A stretch of 6,673 bases of DNA from DATGEP01 sp035310125 (lineage in GTDB: Bacteria; Chloroflexota; Ktedonobacteria; Ktedonobacterales; JADMIN01). Positions 6,175-6,673 of this stretch are shown here, piece by piece; position 1 is the first letter of the stretch, and each line of letters opens with the position of its first letter. The notes beneath the pieces were generated by a model. It did not search any database and had not been told where the DNA came from. It was given only the letters and a program-made list of their open reading frames with translations. Location: contig DATGEP010000302.1 of NCBI GenBank assembly GCA_035310125.1, forward strand, positions 1 to 6,673, in the 5' to 3' direction. Position numbers and translations under genes: made by a program.

Positions 6175-6203
6175 ATTATGGGTGACGGGGCGCGGGATGT
6201 CAA
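6175..6203 (-). promoter_or_regulatory. Sigma-70-type promoter for lgt-HIT
   Basis: On the minus strand a perfect -35 box TTGACA (6203-6198) is followed, after exactly 17 bp, by CATAAT (6180-6175), a five-of-six match to the -10 consensus. The sequence just upstream is locally AT-rich. In such a GC-rich window this match is unlikely to be accidental. It points toward lgt, with an expected start near 6168. Confidence 0.8.
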
Positions 6204-6212
6204 TTTCTATTG

Positions 6213-6311
6213 CTCTGGCGCCCGCTAATTCCTTTCGCCCGTGGCGAATCCGCTCCGCGCAGGGAGGCGGTCAGCGGCGATGCGGGATCGTCGCTTCCTC
6301 TGGCGCCTGCT
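6213..6311. repeat. Imperfect direct repeat CTCTGGCGCC(C/T)GCT, 85 bp apart
   Basis: CTCTGGCGCCCGCT at 6213-6226 recurs as CTCTGGCGCCTGCT at 6298-6311, differing in one base. The copy at 6213 lies 10 bp upstream of the lgt -35 box. It could be a regulator site or a chance repeat. Confidence 0.35.
6234..6248. promoter_or_regulatory. Inverted repeat upstream of the lgt promoter
   Basis: TTCGCC-cgt-GGCGAA is a perfect 6-bp inverted repeat about 31 bp upstream of the -35 box. It could be an operator for an activator-type regulator. No T-run follows, which argues against a terminator. Confidence 0.3.
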
Positions 6312-6392
6312 GTCTCCCATTGGGAGGGGGGGTGATGCGGCATTTGCCGATGCTGCCGGGAAAGGGAACCGCACCCACGGCGGGCGCGACAG

Positions 6393-6673
6393 GTGACGGC
6401 CACGACGCAAACGACGACTGAGCTGGCCAGCTATACCTTGCAGACGAGCTATAACGATGCCGGGCAGCCGACGAGTGTGACCTATAGCGATGGCGAAGTC
6501 TTCTCGCCGGGCTACAACGCGCAAGGGTGGCTGACCAGCGCCACGTCGCTGCCCTACGGCGGCAGCCAGGTGAACCTGCTGACGGCGCTTGGCTACAGCG
6601 GGGTGGGTGGGGCGGCCATGCATCCCACCAGCGCGACGCTGGGCAACGGGACGTACATGTACGCCGCCAGCTA
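6393..6673 (+). CDS. RHS/YD-repeat protein fragment (3' partial, 5' end uncertain)
   Basis: The frame is open from 6336 to the window end; the first usual start codon is GTG 6393, giving 93 residues here. The sequence contains SYNDAGQPTSVTYSDGE (19-35), FSPGYNAQGWLTSATS (37-52), LGYSG and SATLGNGTYMYAAS, the tandem 'YdaaGrl.svtYpdG' style of RHS/YD repeats. RHS proteins are large, often secreted or surface-linked, and carry variable C-terminal toxins in many bacteria. No ribosome binding site or signal peptide precedes GTG 6393, and the frame begins almost directly with repeat sequence. This therefore looks like a piece without its N-terminus, such as a displaced RHS fragment, although the rest of the gene to the right cannot be seen. 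The repeat identity is well supported; the start is not. Confidence 0.7.
   Translation, partial: MTATTQTTTELASYTLQTSYNDAGQPTSVTYSDGEVFSPGYNAQGWLTSATSLPYGGSQVNLLTALGYSGVGGAAMHPTSATLGNGTYMYAAS

Larger units (their letters stand above)
6204..6392. other. Intergenic region upstream of the lgt promoter
   Basis: No gene is supported here. It contains the inverted repeat at 6234-6248, an imperfect 14-bp direct repeat (6213-6226 and 6298-6311), a CTCCC-att-GGGAG stem (6314-6326) and a run of seven G at 6326-6332. The stem is not followed by a T-run on either strand, so I do not call it a terminator. With the leader and promoter, the stretch without a confident gene is 6039-6392. Confidence 0.5.

Noticed and set aside
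6039..6203. 55-residue N-terminal extension of Lgt to an upstream start at 6203
   Set aside because: The added residues resemble no Lgt N-terminus and the start codon falls within the -35 box of the promoter; ATG 6038 has a Shine-Dalgarno sequence and aligns with the family start.
6314..6332. CTCCC-att-GGGAG hairpin with a G-run, as a terminator or G-quadruplex
   Set aside because: There is no T-run on either strand, and too few separate G-runs for a confident quadruplex.
6240..6400. T-box-like leader, suggested by AAAGGGAACCGC at 6361-6372
   Set aside because: The conserved T-box sequence is not matched well, no tRNA-linked gene follows on the plus strand, and no terminator/antiterminator pair is visible.
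6080..6421. Plus-strand open frame of 113 codons across the lgt promoter region
   Set aside because: It crosses the leader and promoter, resembles no family and has no ribosome binding site.

Overview
The window is GC-rich and densely coding. It holds two gene blocks that converge on a gap of about 360 bp, with a fragment of an RHS-repeat protein at the right edge. No RNA gene, CRISPR array, insertion sequence or defence locus can be supported. The style of the proteins (GT-C-like membrane proteins, a geranylgeranyl-reductase-type flavoprotein, an Lgt with a 'YAVSQF...KQAQW' C-terminal signature, RHS repeats) suggests Chloroflexota or a similar environmental lineage. This is inferred from family resemblance and is not proven.

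Left block, plus strand (2-3860). The C-terminal end of one membrane protein overlaps by four bases (ATGA) the start of a 524-aa polytopic membrane protein resembling GT-C/GT87 glycosyltransferases. Their C-terminal ends are alike, so they are tandem paralogues. The second gene overlaps by 38 bp an FAD-dependent oxidoreductase of the geranylgeranyl reductase type. A short gap then leads to an alpha/beta hydrolase with a complete catalytic triad. The first three genes look translationally coupled. A working hypothesis is a polyprenyl-lipid or glycolipid pathway: GT-C enzymes use polyprenyl-phosphate sugars, and GGR-type enzymes reduce polyprenyl chains.

Middle (3861-4221). This gap lies between convergent genes and has no convincing terminator. 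Its minus strand shows protein-like stretches in two frames, possibly a decayed, frameshifted gene.

Right block, minus strand (6203 down to 4222). A near-consensus sigma-70-type promoter (TTGACA, 17 bp, CATAAT) precedes a leader of about 130 nt with several potential hairpins, one of which holds the lgt Shine-Dalgarno sequence in its loop. Then come lgt (prolipoprotein diacylglyceryl transferase) and, 11 bp later, a HIT-family protein with a long C-terminal extension. By ungapped comparison with E. coli Lgt, several catalytically important positions are substituted.

Right edge (6393-6673). An open frame on the plus strand encodes RHS/YD-type repeat sequence, lacks a convincing start and runs off the window. 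It is either the 5' end of a fragment or a piece of a larger RHS gene.

I found no clearly new biological system. The most notable points are the divergent Lgt active site with its structured leader, and the pairing of GT-C paralogues with a GGR-type reductase.
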